Shown: positions 26,761 to 41,162 of the stretch, piece after piece
How the letters are laid out: each line of letters opens with the position of its first letter
Numbering within the stretch: position 1 is the stretch's first letter
Assembly: GCF_028768465.1 (NCBI RefSeq)
Contig: NZ_CP118225.1
Span: 6,367,001 to 6,431,000, forward strand
Direction of reading: 5' to 3'
Origin: Rhodopirellula sp. P2
GTDB lineage: Bacteria > Planctomycetota > Planctomycetia > Pirellulales > Pirellulaceae
DNA length: 64,000 nucleotides
Notes under the pieces: model-generated
The model's input: only the letters and a program-made list of their open reading frames with translations
What the model was told of the DNA's origin: nothing
Databases searched by the model: none
Translations under genes and position numbers: made by a program

Positions 26761-28820
26761 GGCAGGCTCCATTCAGGAACCGTTGGCAGCGAGAGTTGTT
26801 CGCCATCAATCATCCCGCCAAACGGTTCTGGTTCCGCCAGAATGACCGACGGTGTGTTGCTCAGAACGGGCGAAACCTCCGCCACATCGCACACCAACAA
26901 CACGCCCATGGCTTTGCGAAGCATCACCCACGAAAGAGCATGAGCGACTTGGGCGCGAACGAGACCGCGTTCTTCGTCTGCCAAACGTTCTTGTGCATCG
27001 AGCAAATTCTCGATCAGCAAAATCGCGTTTTCATTTGGATCCGGCAAGTGAATCCAACGTTGCCGCAGGTATTCGACTTCGCGGGTTGCTGCGATGGTCG
27101 AATGTTGCTTGGCAATCAGTTCATTGAACAGCGTTTGTGTTTCGCGAACGGCGATTTCAACTTCAGTGATCGCCGCTTCGGTGGTCTGTTGGAACTCGGC
27201 ATAAGAACGTGTCCATTCCCAGCGATTGCGCCGCAAACGAGCTTGGTTGGCACGGTTTCCCCACGGACGTTCAAAGATCAAACCGGCGGAGTAGGTCGGA
27301 CGCCCTTCGCTGAATTGGCGGCCAATGGCTCCCACCGTGTTTCGACTGGTGTCCAACCCCGAAACATACGAACTGAGCAACAAGTCCAACTGCGGCAAGA
27401 CTTGATTGCGGGCAGCACCAACTCGTGTCGAAACCGCATGCATTTGTTGCAGGCTCTGCACAATGTCAGGACGGTTGTCGAGCGCCGTCAGGGTCGCGTC
27501 CCGCGTGCTCAACTCAATCGACTGCATCAAAGGTCGCTCGACCGGCACCATTTCGAACTGCGCCAACTGAACAAATTGGCGATCACCGGTCAGCAATCGC
27601 AACTTGGACTGCGCGTTGCGAATCCGAGTTTCAATGCGGACCAAATCCGCCTGACGTTTTGCCACCGCAACGTTGGCACGCAAAATTTGTCGCTGTTGAG
27701 AATCGACCGCGCCACGTGCATTCAGTACCGCTTGCATCTCCAATGCACTGGCCAACAAGCGATGGCGTTGCAACCATTCGGCTCGGGCTTGGTAAAGCTC
27801 CCAGTACGCGGTGGTGACATCAACGAGGTGCGTTTGAATCTCTTCACGCACTTCACTGTTGGTGATCTGTGCGTCGATCTTGGCCAAAATCACGCGAGTC
27901 CGATTGACGGCTTTTCCGTGATCCCGAAGCAGCGGTTGCGAAAAATTCAACTCCAACCGCGATGTGCCCTGCGGGTTGGGTGTCAGGAAGGTGGAGTTAT
28001 TGCTTTGAAAGCCACCACGCTGCACAACTTCGAGATTCCCGCCGCTGGTCAGCTTCTTGCGAACACCAGCCGAAGAGGCAAACAGATTGTCACGGAAACG
28101 ATCGGATTGGTCCCCGGTGGTCAGTTCGCTGCCAACCGGATCGTTCGTGTCCGTGTAGTTCGCATCCAGGAAAGTCAGGGGGTCGAACTGCGCATCAGCG
28201 ATCACGATGTCCGTCATCGAGATCTGTGGTTCGGTCAGCAGGCTGCGAACGTAGGGTGAAGCGATCAGGGCCGTCTGGGCCAAACCCGACGCGTCGACTG
28301 CGGTGTATTGCTCGGCCAGACCCAGCGGACGCGAGACGTCGGCGTCCCACCACACAACTTGCGGATCGAGCTGACTGACTTCGCCATTCAGCGGGGCATA
28401 ATTCGACAACGCAGGTGAATTTCGGAACCAGCAATTCGCGTCGCCTTCCGCGGGCACTTCGCTATCCAGCACTCGGTTCCGATAACGGTCCACTTGTTGT
28501 GCATACGGACCACTCGAAACGGCATGCGGTATCGGCAGATGAACCGTCGCGTGAGAGCGATACGGATTCAGCTCGTGTTCGATGGAGTGAGGCTCGGCCG
28601 AAAGAGACTCGGTGGCAGGATACTCAGTGGAATGCTTCAACGGTTCAACCGGCGTCTGCCCCCTCAGCGTGACCTGACTCGATCCCGCGATCAAACCCAA
28701 CACCCCAATGGCACGAACCCACCTGCGGCCAACCGCAGGCGACTTGCGCAGCGTCCCCCAAGGTTTGCGAAGACGCAATCCTTCTCGGGGGCCGTCTGTG
28801 GGTTTCACGCGTTGTTTCAT
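26757..28820 (-). CDS. TolC-family outer-membrane channel protein
   Basis: The chosen start MKQRVKPTDG at 28820 gives 687 residues with an N-terminal hydrophobic segment (RAIGVLGLIAGSSQV). Upstream ATGs would add residues with no sense. The ribosome site is weak, so the start is uncertain. Residues ~240-660 have the long helical repeats of TolC (VREEIQTHLVDVTTAYWELYQARAEWLQRHRLLA ... and a second set QTTEAAITEVEIAVRETQTLFNEL), with FSQPLLRDHGKAV and FERPWGNRANQARL as typical strand signatures. A ~190-residue N-terminal extension is unusual. It is first in the leftward export operon. Confidence 0.8.
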   Translation of the reverse strand: MKQRVKPTDGPREGLRLRKPWGTLRKSPAVGRRWVRAIGVLGLIAGSSQVTLRGQTPVEPLKHSTEYPATESLSAEPHSIEHELNPYRSHATVHLPIPHAVSSGPYAQQVDRYRNRVLDSEVPAEGDANCWFRNSPALSNYAPLNGEVSQLDPQVVWWDADVSRPLGLAEQYTAVDASGLAQTALIASPYVRSLLTEPQISMTDIVIADAQFDPLTFLDANYTDTNDPVGSELTTGDQSDRFRDNLFASSAGVRKKLTSGGNLEVVQRGGFQSNNSTFLTPNPQGTSRLELNFSQPLLRDHGKAVNRTRVILAKIDAQITNSEVREEIQTHLVDVTTAYWELYQARAEWLQRHRLLASALEMQAVLNARGAVDSQQRQILRANVAVAKRQADLVRIETRIRNAQSKLRLLTGDRQFVQLAQFEMVPVERPLMQSIELSTRDATLTALDNRPDIVQSLQQMHAVSTRVGAARNQVLPQLDLLLSSYVSGLDTSRNTVGAIGRQFSEGRPTYSAGLIFERPWGNRANQARLRRNRWEWTRSYAEFQQTTEAAITEVEIAVRETQTLFNELIAKQHSTIAATREVEYLRQRWIHLPDPNENAILLIENLLDAQERLADEERGLVRAQVAHALSWVMLRKAMGVLLVCDVAEVSPVLSNTPSVILAEPEPFGGMIDGEQLSLPTVPEWSLP

Positions 28821-29156
28821 TGAGCTACTGAGGCAAGTTCGGTCTGAAGTGGCAATTCGGTGTGCCCCCAGACACCTGATCCTTCGTCTGATCGACCGAA
28901 TCGATGGAAGTAATTCAGGTGCAACGATGCATTCATCCTGCACGACCGGACCCACGGTCGAAATGAACGTTGCAAACCGCACATCTTCACCAGTCCCAAA
29001 AGAAAACCTGTTTTACCCATTCTGTTTTCGAGGCCTCCTGACGTTTTGTCGCCTACATTTCGGCGGACGACCGGCCCACACCAATGGGTTGTACCGTGAG
29101 CAAGCGTGTGTCGATGCTGTTGTCCCTTGTTCGAGCACGGACGTGCGAGGTATCCA
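28821..29156. other. Divergent intergenic region between export operon and giant surface protein
   Basis: This 336-base gap must hold the promoters of both the leftward export operon and the rightward surface-protein operon. I could not pick out a convincing -35/-10 pair or operator. GAGG upstream of 29157 provides a ribosome site for the surface protein. Confidence 0.5.
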
Positions 29157-32100
29157 ATGTCAAAATGGACGAAACACTGGTGGCAGCATTGCTGCTTGAG
29201 GGTGGATCACGTCGTGACATTGGCGCAGACTTCCGTTTGGTCGCGCGGCCCAGCGTCTCACGGCAAGCGGTCCCCCAATGTCAGCACGCTCGAACCGATG
29301 GTGCTGTTCAGCGCCACGCCGATCGATCCCGCGATGATGGACGGGGCGTCCTCCGGTGAAGCCGCTGCCGCTGCAACGGTGATGGAAATCGCCTTGGATT
29401 CGGAAACCGAATCACAACAGAGCACCACCGCATCGAGCGTTCAAAACCCCGAGGAACAGTCGGCCTCTGTCACCGGTGAGCTCATCGTCATTGATGCGCT
29501 GACACCGGACCTGGAGGCGTTGCTGGAAGACCTGCGTCTGCATCGTGAAGGCAGCGAGGTGATTGTCCTGGATGCGGATCGAGATGGGATCACGCAGATC
29601 ACTGAGATTTTGGAGTCACGCACCGGCATCCGTTCGTTGCAAATCATTTCGCACTCCGAGGATGCCTCGGTGCGACTGGGAAACCTGTGGCTCGGGGCGG
29701 ACAACCTGGATGCTCACGCGGGTCAGATCGCCTCCTGGCAGCACGCCCTGACATCGGATGCGGACATCCTCTTTTATGGCTGCGACCTAGCCTCCGATGC
29801 CTCGGGCAGAACGTTGGTCGATTCCATCGCGGCACTGACTGGCGCCGATGTGGCCGCCAGCGACGATGACACCGGCCACGCTCGCTACAACGCGGACTGG
29901 GACCTGGAATATGCGACCGGCATCATTGATAGCGAAATCGTTGTCAGCCAAGCGTTCCAACAGGAATGGGGTCACAAACTTGCCACGATCACGGTCACCA
30001 CTTGGATTGACGAGAGCAACGACAACGGCGAGATGTCCTTGCGAGAAGCCATCGCCTTGGCCAACGCGGGTGCGGGCGGGGACACGATTGTTTTCGACGC
30101 TTCCCTGGATACCCCAACGGTCTTCCAACTCACCCGTCATCAATCGGAAGACAACACGAACTCCTATGGCGACCTCGATATCCTGAAAGATGTCACCATC
30201 GTCGGGCATGGGATCAACAACACGATCATTGACGGGGGAGAACTCAGCCGAATCTTTGACGTTCGCAGTGGCACGCTGACAATCTCGGATGTGACCTTGC
30301 AGGGCGGACGTTCAGGTTCCAACTCGGGCGGTGGGATTCAGGTCAACGCCTCGACGGGACTGATCGTCGATCGAGCTTTGCTGACGAACAACTCCGGAAT
30401 CGATGGTGGAGCGATCAGCAACTATGGAACCATCGAACTGACCGACGTTTCAATCATTGACAACGGTGGGATTGCCGGACAAAGCACCAACACCGGCGGC
30501 GGGATCCAAAACCGCGGAACCGCCCACTTGAACCGAGTGACATTGTCCGGCAATGTGGCAACCGTGGGGGGTGCCATCTTCATTGAGTCGGATTCCACGC
30601 TAACGTCGTTGACGAACGTCACCATCAGCGGCAACACGGGCACCAACGTCGGCGGTGCCATCTACACCAAAGCTGCCACGAACGTTGTCCATTCAACGAT
30701 CACGCTCAACACTTCCACAGTCGGTGGGGGGATTTTTGTTGAGTCGGGAACCACGACCGTTGCCAATTCGATTGTCACTGGCAACACGGGAATCAACGCG
30801 AGTCCCGATGTTCAGGGAACATTCACCTCCAGCGGTGGCAACCTGATTGGAAACCTCGGCTCGGCATCCGGGTTTGGCGGCGATGACCTCATCGGACAAA
30901 ACGCCGATCTCGGATCACTCGCCAACAACGGTGGCTATGTCCTGACGCACAAGTTGCAAGGCAGCAGCGCGGCGATCGATGCTGGCAAACCTGAAAATGA
31001 AGTTGGCGAAGACGCGCGCGGATTCAGTTCGCTGGATGGACGACTGGACAGTGGAGCGTATCAAGCCCAGGCTGGCGTGATCGATCGCATCTTTTGGATC
31101 GACAACGGAACAGATGAGATACGATCATCCAATCTGGATGGGACCGATGTTCAAACAGTCCGTAGTGGTTTGTCGAACCCCGACGAACTGTTTGTGGATT
31201 CCGTCAATCAACACCTCTATTTCTCCGAACCCGGTAGCGATCGAATTCGCCGTGTCAACTTTGACGGGACGGGGCTGGTCAATGTCCTCACGGGACTGGA
31301 CGAACCGCGGGGCATCGAGATTGATCTCGCCAACCAGAAAATCTACTGGGTCGAAGACGGTGACGCCTACAATGCCGTCAAACGTTCTGACTTAGATGGA
31401 AACAACGAAGAAACACTCGCGCTCGTCACGGCGGCCTTCAATCTCACCAAACCAGACGATATCGAACTGGACCTTGTCAATGGTCATGTCTACTGGACCG
31501 ACGAACTGACCTTCAAAGTCGAACGGATGGATTTGGATGGGTCCAACCGAACGACGCTGTTCACTCACCCCGGTGGCATTGGCACCGCCGTGAACGGGTT
31601 GGCAATCGATGTCGCCAACGACACGCTGTATTACTCCGTGTCCGCAGGGACCGATGCCATCTGGCGCGCGGATCTTGATGGCACCAATCGCAGCGTCTTG
31701 ATCGACTCAGGCTTGAATCAGCCCGATGGTCTGACGATCGATCACCTCAACGGAAAGCTTTACTGGACCGATTCCGGCGTCCCCGGAATCTTCATGTCCG
31801 ACCTGGATGGCAACAATGTCACCAATCTCGGAATTGCGGGGTTGGACGCACCACGCGGAATCGGGCTGGGAGCCTCGCAAACCAACCTCGCTCCGATCTC
31901 GATTGGGTTTCAATCCAATCCGATTGTTGAAAACACCAACACTTCGTCAGGATTGAGCGTCGGTCAGTTGTCAGCGATCGATGCGGATGAAAACGAGAGC
32001 TTCACGTACGCTGTCGTCGGCGGACTGGATGCTGGAAAATTCTCGATCGGTGGCAGCAATTCAGATGAATTGATCCTGACCGACGGAGTGTTGGACTACG

Positions 32101-35100
32101 AAAGCCAACCGTCTTACAGCGTGATCGTGGACGTCACCGATTCGGACGGCAACACCACCACGCAAACACTCAGTCTTCGAGTCCAGAATCAAGCCGAAAT
32201 CGATGGTCTGTGGTTCAGCACGGATAATGATGTGGACAGTTCATCGGTTGCTGGTCTTCCAAACTGGGGTGATGACCAGGTCGTGCAAATCAGCGACCCT
32301 GGATTGACTCTGGATGGAAACGGAGGCACCACATCCGGAACCGCCTCCACGATCGGTTTCCGTCTGGAAAATTTCATCAGTGAAACCAATGTCGGCATCT
32401 CGGGCATGCATGCGGTTTGGTCCGGACTAAGTGTCGGTTCGGGAGCAAACAGCTTTGAGTTGTTGGCGGGCGACCTGATCTTTGCGATTGACAAGAGCGG
32501 CATCGATTTTTCGAGTGCCACCGAACCCGACAAGGAATTCGACAGTGAAGACGTGATCGTGTTTCGTGCCTCCACACCGGGTGATTACTCTGCTGGCGAC
32601 TTCTTTCTCTTGCTCGATGACCCCTTGAATGGAAATGACATTCACGGGATCTCATTGGTCGAAAGTGCAGGTGGAGTCACGGTTGGGGACACGACGCTCC
32701 GCCAAGGAACCTTTCTGCTTTCCGAATCTGGTAGCGAAGACGACCGAATCTACACCTACACGGCTGACACCGTCGGTGAATCAAACACATCCGGTACCGA
32801 AGCGATCCTGATCGAAGGAGATGACTCCGTCGAAAACAATAACGGCGGGAACTTGGAGTTCAACGAAAAGATTGTGGGGCTGCATATCGTTGAGTCCAAC
32901 ACAACGATTGGTGGCGTCGCCGTCAGCGCCGGAGACCTCCTGATTGCCATTCATGCAGGGGGAGAATCATCGACCACGATTGGTGGAGTGACGGGGACGA
33001 ACCAAGATGTCTTTCGGTTGACCATGACATCCACCCGAATCGGCGGGAACGCCTCCGTGGGCACTGTCGAGTTGCTATTCGATGGTTCGGACATTGGATT
33101 GGACCAATTGGATGACCAAGAAATCAATTCGCTGACTTTCGTCGAGGGAACCTCCCCCAACTCGCCCATCGGCCCGATTTCAGATGCCGATGCAGATCCC
33201 GACAGCGTCGACGAAGACGCCGACATTGGAGACGCGGTCGGCGTCCAGGTCCTTGCGACTGATGCGGATGGCGAGACGGTGACGTACAGTCTGGTGAGCG
33301 ATCCCGATTCTAAGTTCACGATTGACTCCGGAACCGGAATTGTCACTCTGGCAGCAACCTTGGACTACTCCATCGCGACCGAGCACAGCTTCACGGTTCG
33401 CGCCACCAGCACAGACAGTTCCTACACCGAAGAAACTTTCTCGGTGGATGTGAACCCCGTGAATTCAGCTCCGTCCTTTTCCATTACCCCTGTGCTGGCT
33501 TCCATTTCGGAAGACGCTGACCTAACCGGCGGTGTGCACGTCGCGAACATCACGCTCAACGACGATGGACAGGGGACCAACACATTCAACCTGCTCGGCA
33601 CCGATGCCGCCTATTTCGAACTGCGAGACTCGAACACGAAGCTGTATTTGAAAGAGGGAGTGACACTCGATTTTGATACCAAGAACACCTTGAATCTTTC
33701 GATTTCGGTCGATGATTCCACGGTAGGTTCCAGTCCGGATGACACGGATCCCTTTTCGATCACGGTCACCAACGTCAACTCGGCCCCTGTGGTGACGCTT
33801 AGTCAAAACAGCGTCTCGATGGCGGAAGACACCGCGACGGGTTCGCGGATCAAAGTGGCGGACATCATCCTCACCGATGACGCGACGGGTACCAACACGC
33901 TCTCGCTGTCAGGCACCGACTCGGGACTGTTCGAAATCGACGGCACCGAATTGTTCTGGACCGGTGACACACCGTTGGACTTCGAATCGAAGGCAACACT
34001 CAACGTCACCGTCAACGTGGACGACACCTCACTCGGCGGCGGCATCGACTCGTCGACGGACTTCACACTGTCCGTCACCGACGTCAACGAAGCTCCCACG
34101 GTCAGCTTGTCCAATCTCGTCACAACGATCAGCGAAGGACAAGACCTGTCCTCCGGCATGAAGGTCGCCGACATCACCGTCTCCGATGATGCCCTCGGGA
34201 CCGAGACGCTGTCACTGTCCGGTGCCGATGCGGGTCTGTTCCGAATCGATGGAACGGAAGTTTGGTTGATCGACAACGCGGCGCTCGATTACGACACCAA
34301 TGGCGTCTTGGATGTCACGGTTTCCGTGGACGACAACACGGTGGGTGGCACGCCCGACGACAGCCAAGCGTTTTCAATCAACGTCACCGATGTGAACACC
34401 GCTCCGGTCGTCAGCCTGAGTCAAAGCGCCGACTCGTTGCCCGAGTCCACCGCCACAGGCTCACGAATCAAGATGGCCGACATCATCCTCACCGACGATG
34501 AAACCGGAACCAACACGCTCTCGCTCTCAGGCACCGACTCGGGCCTGTTCGAAATCGACGGCACCGAACTGTTCTGGACCGGTGACACACCGTTGGACTT
34601 CGAATCGATGGCAACACTCAACGTCACCGTCAATGTCGACGACACGTCACTCGGCGGCGGCATCGACTCCTCGACGGACTTCACACTGTCCGTCACCGAC
34701 GTCAACGAAGCTCCCACGGTCAGCCTATCCAATCTCGTCACAACGATCAGCGAAGGACAAGATCTGTCCTCCGGCATGAAGGTCGCCGACATCACCGTCT
34801 CCGATGATGCCCTCGGGACCGAGACGCTGTCACTGTCCGGTGCCGATGCGGGTCTGTTCCGAATCGATGGAACGGAAGTTTGGTTGATCGACAACGCGGC
34901 GCTCGATTACGACACCAATGGCGTCTTGGATGTCACGGTTTCCGTGGACGACAACACGGTGGGTGGCACGCCCGACGACAGCCAAGCGTTTTCAATCAAC
35001 GTCACCGATGTGAACACCGCTCCGGTCGTCAGCCTGAGTCAAAGCGCCGACTCGTTGCCCGAGTCCACCGCCACAGGCTCACGAATCAAGATGGCCGACA

Positions 35101-37903
35101 TCATCCTCACCGATGATGGAACCGGAACCAACACGCTCTCGCTGTCAGGCACCGACTCGGGCCTGTTCGAAATCGACGGCACCGAACTGTTCTGGACCGG
35201 TGGCTCGGCGTTGGACTTCGAATCCAAAGCGGCGCTGAACGTGACAGTCAACGTTGACGACACGTCACTCGGCGGCGGCATCGACTCCTCGACGGACTTC
35301 ACACTGTCCGTCACCGACGTCAACGAAGCTCCCACGGTCAGCTTGTCCAATCTCGTCACAACCATCAGCGAAGGACAAGACCTGTCCTCCGGCATGAAGG
35401 TCGCCGACATCACGATCAACGACGACGCACTTGGCACCGAGACATTGTCACTGTCCGGTGCGGATGCGGGACTGTTCCGAATCGATGGAACGGAAGTTTG
35501 GTTGATCGACAACGCGGCGTTGAATTACGACACCAATGGCGTCTTGGATGTCACGGTTTCCGTGGACGACAACACGGTGGGTGGCACGCCCGACGACAGC
35601 CAAGCGTTTTCAATCAACGTCACCGATGTGAACACCGCTCCGGTCGTCAGCCTGAGTCAAAGCGCCGACTCGTTGCCCGAGTCCACCGCCACAGGCTCAC
35701 GAATCAAGATGGCCGACATCATCCTCACCGATGATGGAACCGGAACCAACACGCTCTCGCTGTCAGGCACCGACTCGGGACTGTTCGAAATCGACGGCAC
35801 CGAATTGTTCTGGACCGGTGACACACCGTTGGACTTCGAATCGAAGGCAACACTCAACGTCACCGTCAACGTGGACGACACCTCACTCGGCGGCGGCATC
35901 GACTCGTCGACGGACTTCACACTGTCCGTCACCGACGTCAACGAAGCTCCCACGGTCAGCTTGTCCAATCTCGTCACAACGATCAGCGAAGGACAAGACC
36001 TGTCCTCCGGCATGAAGGTCGCCGACATCACCGTCTCCGATGATGCCCTCGGGACCGAGACGCTGTCACTGTCCGGTGCCGATGCGGGTCTGTTCCGAAT
36101 CGATGGAACGGAAGTTTGGTTGATCGACAACGCGGCGCTCGATTACGACACCAATGGCGTCTTGGATGTCACGGTTTCCGTGGACGACAACACGGTGGGT
36201 GGCACGCCCGACGACAGCCAAGCGTTTTCAATCAACGTCACCGATGTGAACACCGCTCCGGTCGTCAGCCTGAGTCAAAGCGCCGACTCGTTGCCCGAGT
36301 CCACCGCCACAGGCTCACGAATCAAGATGGCCGACATCATCCTCACCGACGATGAAACCGGAACCAACACGCTCTCGCTCTCAGGCACCGACTCGGGCCT
36401 GTTCGAAATCGACGGCACCGAACTGTTCTGGACCGGTGACACACCGTTGGACTTCGAATCGATGGCAACACTCAACGTCACCGTCAATGTCGACGACACG
36501 TCACTCGGCGGCGGCATCGACTCCTCGACGGACTTCACACTGTCCGTCACCGACGTCAACGAAGCTCCCAGCTTCACCTTGGATTCCCCTATGACACTGG
36601 TGGCGGAGGACGAAGACCTGGCGAGCGGTTTGAAAGTGGCCGACTTGTTGATCACGGACGATGCACTCGGAGCCGAAACATTCTCACTCAGTGGCGATGA
36701 CGCGACGTTGTTTGAGGTCGTTGGAACGGAACTGCGATTGCGAGCGGGCATCTCGCTCGATGCCATCACCAACCCGAACTTGGACGTGACCATCGAATTG
36801 GATGACGCCAGTCTGGGTGGTGGTCCGGAAGACACACAAACGCTGCAGATCCAAGTCACCACCACGAACACACCGCCGACGCTCAACAACTGGCAAAACA
36901 GTTCGTTTGTTGGCCAAACCATGGAGATACCGGCCTCCGTGTTTACAGGGCTTTCTGACGACATTGATGGGCAAACGTTGACGGCCCACCTCCATTCAGG
37001 TCCGACGCTTGGCACCTTGGATCTGCGTGTCGACGGCGGATTCACCTTCACGCCGCCTCCTGGATTCATTGGTTCGATCACCTTTGAATGGACGTCGTAC
37101 GACGGACGACAACACAGTGCTGCAGCGACGGCCACCCTGACATTCCTCCCGATCCCCACCATCCCGACGCCTCCCGCGCCACCATCGCCGGATGATGGGT
37201 CAGGGTCCAACTCGGATGCGTCTGATAGCGACCAAACGGATTCTGATTCTGATTCCGATAGCAAAGACGATTCCGAAGACAGTTCCAACGATTCGGACTC
37301 CGAATCCAATTCCGAAGCGGAATCGCCCGACGTCCCAGTCGGCATTCCCAACGCGGTCACCGGCCCGGATGGAAGTGGACAACCAGGATCCCAATCTGCT
37401 GGTGCCGAAGAGACATCGTCGGAACTCGAACGCATGAACGCCAGTGTCAACGAGGCACGGCTTGCGAACGAAGCTGCTGAACGCGAGCACGAATTCGCGA
37501 GCACGCAACTTGCACTGGGCCACTCGAGCGGGCGCATTCAACGTTTGGATCTGGATTTCGACTTTGGCTCCGATGGTGCCACCATGACATCCATTGATTA
37601 CGCCCTGATGAGCCAACCTGGTGAGATGTGGGACCAACTGGACAACTACCAACAAAAGGTCAACTCACAAATCAATGGCGATTTGATCGTGGTCGGCACC
37701 GCCGGTGCTGCCGCTTCCAGTGTGACGGTGGGTGTCGTTGCCTGGGCACTGCGAAGTGGGCTGCTGTTGTCAGGTTTGATCGCACACATGCCCGCCTGGA
37801 GTGCGGTGGACCCGTTGTTGATCATGCAAGGATTCTCTGGAAACGGTGACGGAGAAACTCTCGAAGAACTCATGGACCGCCACGATAAAGCGATGACAGA
37901 CGA

Positions 37904-37907
<4 letters not shown>
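29157..37907 (+). CDS. Giant LEPR-XLL/DUF4347 cadherin-like surface protein
   Basis: The start MSKWTKHWW at 29157 has GAGG upstream; the product is ~2,916 residues. Order: a LEPR-XLL-like motif near 45 (LEPMVLFSATPID; Met replaces the usual Arg), DUF4347 (~108-272, FYGCDLASDASGRTLVDSIA), a CSLREA-like MSLREAIALANAG and parallel beta-helix (~285-640), a YWTD-type propeller (~644-905), cadherin/VCBS-like domains including a near-identical array (~1543-2470), a Ser/Asp linker (~2680-2720), and a C-terminal segment with helices (LIVVGTAGAAASSVTVGVVAWALRSGLL) and MPAWSAVDPLLIM. This is a surface adhesin-type protein, probably exported by the divergent SecA/HlyD/TolC operon and held by its C-terminus. 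It overlaps the kinase gene (ATGA). Confidence 0.85.
33785..36568 (+). repeat. Near-identical 618-bp tandem repeats in the surface protein
   Basis: Two ~103-residue cadherin-like domains, A (SLSQSADSLPESTATGSR...) and B (SLSNLVTTISEGQDLSSGMK...), alternate with a period of 618 bp (A at about 33785, 34403, 35021, 35639, 36257). Copies three units apart (1,854 bp) are closer than neighbours. For example, the sequence from 34498 recurs at 36352, and B1 and B4 agree where B2 and B3 differ. The pattern suggests a block duplication or gene conversion. Confidence 0.9.
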
Positions 37908-40861
<2,954 letters not shown>

Positions 40862-40867
<6 letters not shown>

Positions 40868-40953
40868 GTCCGCCCGTTTGAGTCCGCCCGTTTGAGTCCG
40901 CCCGTTTGAGTCCGCCCGTTTGAGTCCGCCCGCTGGAGTCCGCCCGCTGGAGA
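40862..40953 (+). repeat. 14-bp tandem repeat, about seven units
   Basis: TTTGAGTCCGCCCG is repeated five times, then two variant units read CTGGAGTCCGCCCG. The kinase stop codon (TGA) lies inside the first unit. The rest fills the gap before the HD-GYP gene. Confidence 0.9.
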
Positions 40954-41162
40954 CCTCCCTGCGGTGAGCGTCTTCGCACACTCGATCGCGACTCGTTTCG
41001 CGGCACCGTTGCAACCGTTGCAATCGCTCAGGTCGTTCGGGGGGCAAAAGACAATCCTCGCCATTTCCTGTCGTTTCAGCGTCGGTTCCACGGCGTGAGG
41101 CATCTTTTTGAACATCAAATGTTTCCCCACGTTTTGAAACCGCTTCCTTCGGATCAAACTCG

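Noticed and set aside
26796..28259. 487-codon frame opposite the TolC-like gene
   Set aside because: It lies wholly within a well-supported gene and shows no domain; high third-position GC commonly opens such frames.
36275..37537. Long antisense open frame (420 codons) opposite the giant surface protein
   Set aside because: It mirrors the codon bias and repeats of the sense gene, has low-complexity Ser/Val composition and no domain. The shorter 157-codon antisense frames repeat with the same 618-bp period.
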